This document shows, piece after piece, positions 63,258-64,000 of a stretch of DNA of 64,000 nt; position 1 is the stretch's first letter, and each line of letters opens with the position of its first letter. The translations under genes were made by a program, and so were the position numbers. The DNA is from Pseudomonadota bacterium (GTDB taxonomy: Bacteria; Pseudomonadota; Alphaproteobacteria; Caulobacterales; Caulobacteraceae), in assembly GCA_023456105.1 (NCBI GenBank), contig JAEYAO010000113.1:1-64000 (forward strand), given 5' to 3'. Below the pieces are notes generated by a model. That model worked only from the letters and a program-made list of their open reading frames with translations, had not been told where the DNA came from and made no database searches.

Positions 63258-64000
63258 CTACCGTATCTCGCCTCGTCTGTAATCTGACCCGCCGAAAGTG
63301 GCGAGGTTTAGGCGCACATAGAGTCCCTCGGACGGGCCGCTGGGGCGCACGCGGGTGTTGTCACGCCGCAAGCCGATCTCGAAGCGGAAGCAGTCGTCGT
63401 CGAACAGCAGGCCGACCTCAGAGCGGGTGATCTCGTCGCGGTTCAGGTCGGCGATAGCGGCCCCCGCGACGCCCCAGTTGCCGTACACCAGCTGCTGCGC
63501 CGCCAGTTGGACGAACTCGTAATTCCGATTCAACGGACCGAGCACCGGATTGGAGCGATCCACGATGTAGCTGAGGCTCGCCACGTTGCGCAGGCCCCAA
63601 CGACCATCGACAGCCGCCTGCGCTCGACGGATGTCGCCATTGTCGGAAATGGTGGCGTGACCCCAGCCGCGAATGCGATCGGACGGGGAAAAATCGCCCT
63701 GGACTACCCAGTCCGATCGCTTGGCCGCCAGCCCCGTCGGATCGTAGCTCTGATCCGGCGCATCCGGCACGGCGGCCAGGAAGTTGTTCTCGGCGTTCGA
63801 GCGATAGCTGCGCCCGACAAACAGGCTGGCACGTCGGTCTTCAGCCCAGCGGATCGTAGCGCGGCCGCCGAAGGTGAAGCGCACGCCGCCTTCCAGCAGG
63901 TCATAGCCGGGAAAGCGGTCAAGGCGGAACAGGGAGGTCTCGTCCAGTTCCAGCGTCTGGCTGTCCTCGTTAGGGATGCGCGGGTCCAGCTCGGTCGTGG
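63258..64000 (-). CDS. lptD: LPS assembly protein LptD, C-terminal part (runs off the window)
   Basis: The last 246 residues are visible; the start lies beyond 64000. The family string LFRLDRFPGYDLLEGG is followed by beta-barrel strands such as RFTFGGRATIRWAEDRRASL and LYVRLNLATFGGSDYRR. The protein ends YRRGEIR. LptD inserts lipopolysaccharide in the outer membrane. Order lptD-surA-pdxA-rsmA on the minus strand matches the conserved arrangement. A 91-base gap separates it from surA. Confidence 0.93.
   Translation of the reverse strand, partial: TTELDPRIPNEDSQTLELDETSLFRLDRFPGYDLLEGGVRFTFGGRATIRWAEDRRASLFVGRSYRSNAENNFLAAVPDAPDQSYDPTGLAAKRSDWVVQGDFSPSDRIRGWGHATISDNGDIRRAQAAVDGRWGLRNVASLSYIVDRSNPVLGPLNRNYEFVQLAAQQLVYGNWGVAGAAIADLNRDEITRSEVGLLFDDDCFRFEIGLRRDNTRVRPSGPSEGLYVRLNLATFGGSDYRRGEIR

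Overview
The window is a GC-rich, densely packed alphaproteobacterial chromosome segment. It looks like a Caulobacterales member, most like Brevundimonas, although the species cannot be fixed from sequence alone. The signs are an Oar-like TonB-dependent receptor, a CC0125/CC1285-type lipoprotein, an Atp12-family assembly chaperone, two DUF2336 proteins, an Hpt protein, candidate CtrA boxes (TTAA-N7-TTAA-like), a KaiC-like ATPase paired with a hybrid histidine kinase, and many ATGA/GTGA start-stop overlaps.

Layout. (1) 1-856: the right end of what looks like a mobile element. It holds the start of an IS5-type transposase, three tiny translationally coupled genes, and a 19-bp copy of a tRNA-Ser 3' end that could be an attachment site. 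(2) 1288-14532: a carbohydrate-use locus. It encodes a LacI-type repressor, an Oar-like TonB-dependent receptor, a GH144-like glucanase, a sugar ABC importer (binding protein and two permeases), a large exported six-hairpin glycosidase with carbohydrate-binding modules, and a convergent MalK/UgpC-type ATPase. Near-identical 14-bp palindromes lie at the promoters of the repressor gene and of the ATPase gene, which ties the two ends into one regulon. The GH144 assignment suggests beta-1,2-glucan or a similar glucan as substrate; this is inference. (3) 14747-18359: a KaiC-like ATPase and a hybrid histidine kinase. (4) 18547-21321: a LacI remnant, a sugar-type MFS transporter, and a monovalent cation:proton antiporter gene broken by a one-base frameshift.

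(5) 21477-27706: valine catabolism, with methylmalonate-semialdehyde dehydrogenase, acyl-CoA dehydrogenase, 3-hydroxyisobutyryl-CoA hydrolase, 3-hydroxyisobutyrate dehydrogenase and enoyl-CoA hydratase. A putative lipoprotein with a methyltransferase fold sits inside the run. (6) 27822-37437: housekeeping genes including a DegP-like protease, rarA, three pseudouridine synthases, crcB, an Atp12-type chaperone, a membrane protein/winged-helix pair, a DUF938 methyltransferase and an FAD oxidoreductase. (7) 37446-42051: a cell-cycle/signalling-flavoured block with a lytic transglycosylase, two DUF2336 proteins, an Hpt protein and NAD kinase. (8) 42179-50959: class II aldolase, an outer-membrane-like protein, an RND efflux adaptor/pump pair, a lipoprotein cytochrome c and feoAB. 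(9) 50967-58864: TetR regulator, tRNA-Thr(UGU) with its terminator, HIT protein, then fatty acid synthesis (fabD, fabG, acpP, fabF) followed by mltG, a YicC-family gene and gmk. (10) 58848-64000 on the minus strand: lptD-surA-pdxA-rsmA and an aminotransferase, the familiar outer membrane biogenesis/ribosome maturation string. lptD runs off the window.

Most of the window is ordinary core genome. The parts most worth a second look are the island edge, the glucan locus and its operators, the KaiC/kinase pair with a tyrosine at a canonical KaiC phosphosite, the frameshifted antiporter, and the methyltransferase-like lipoprotein in the valine operon.
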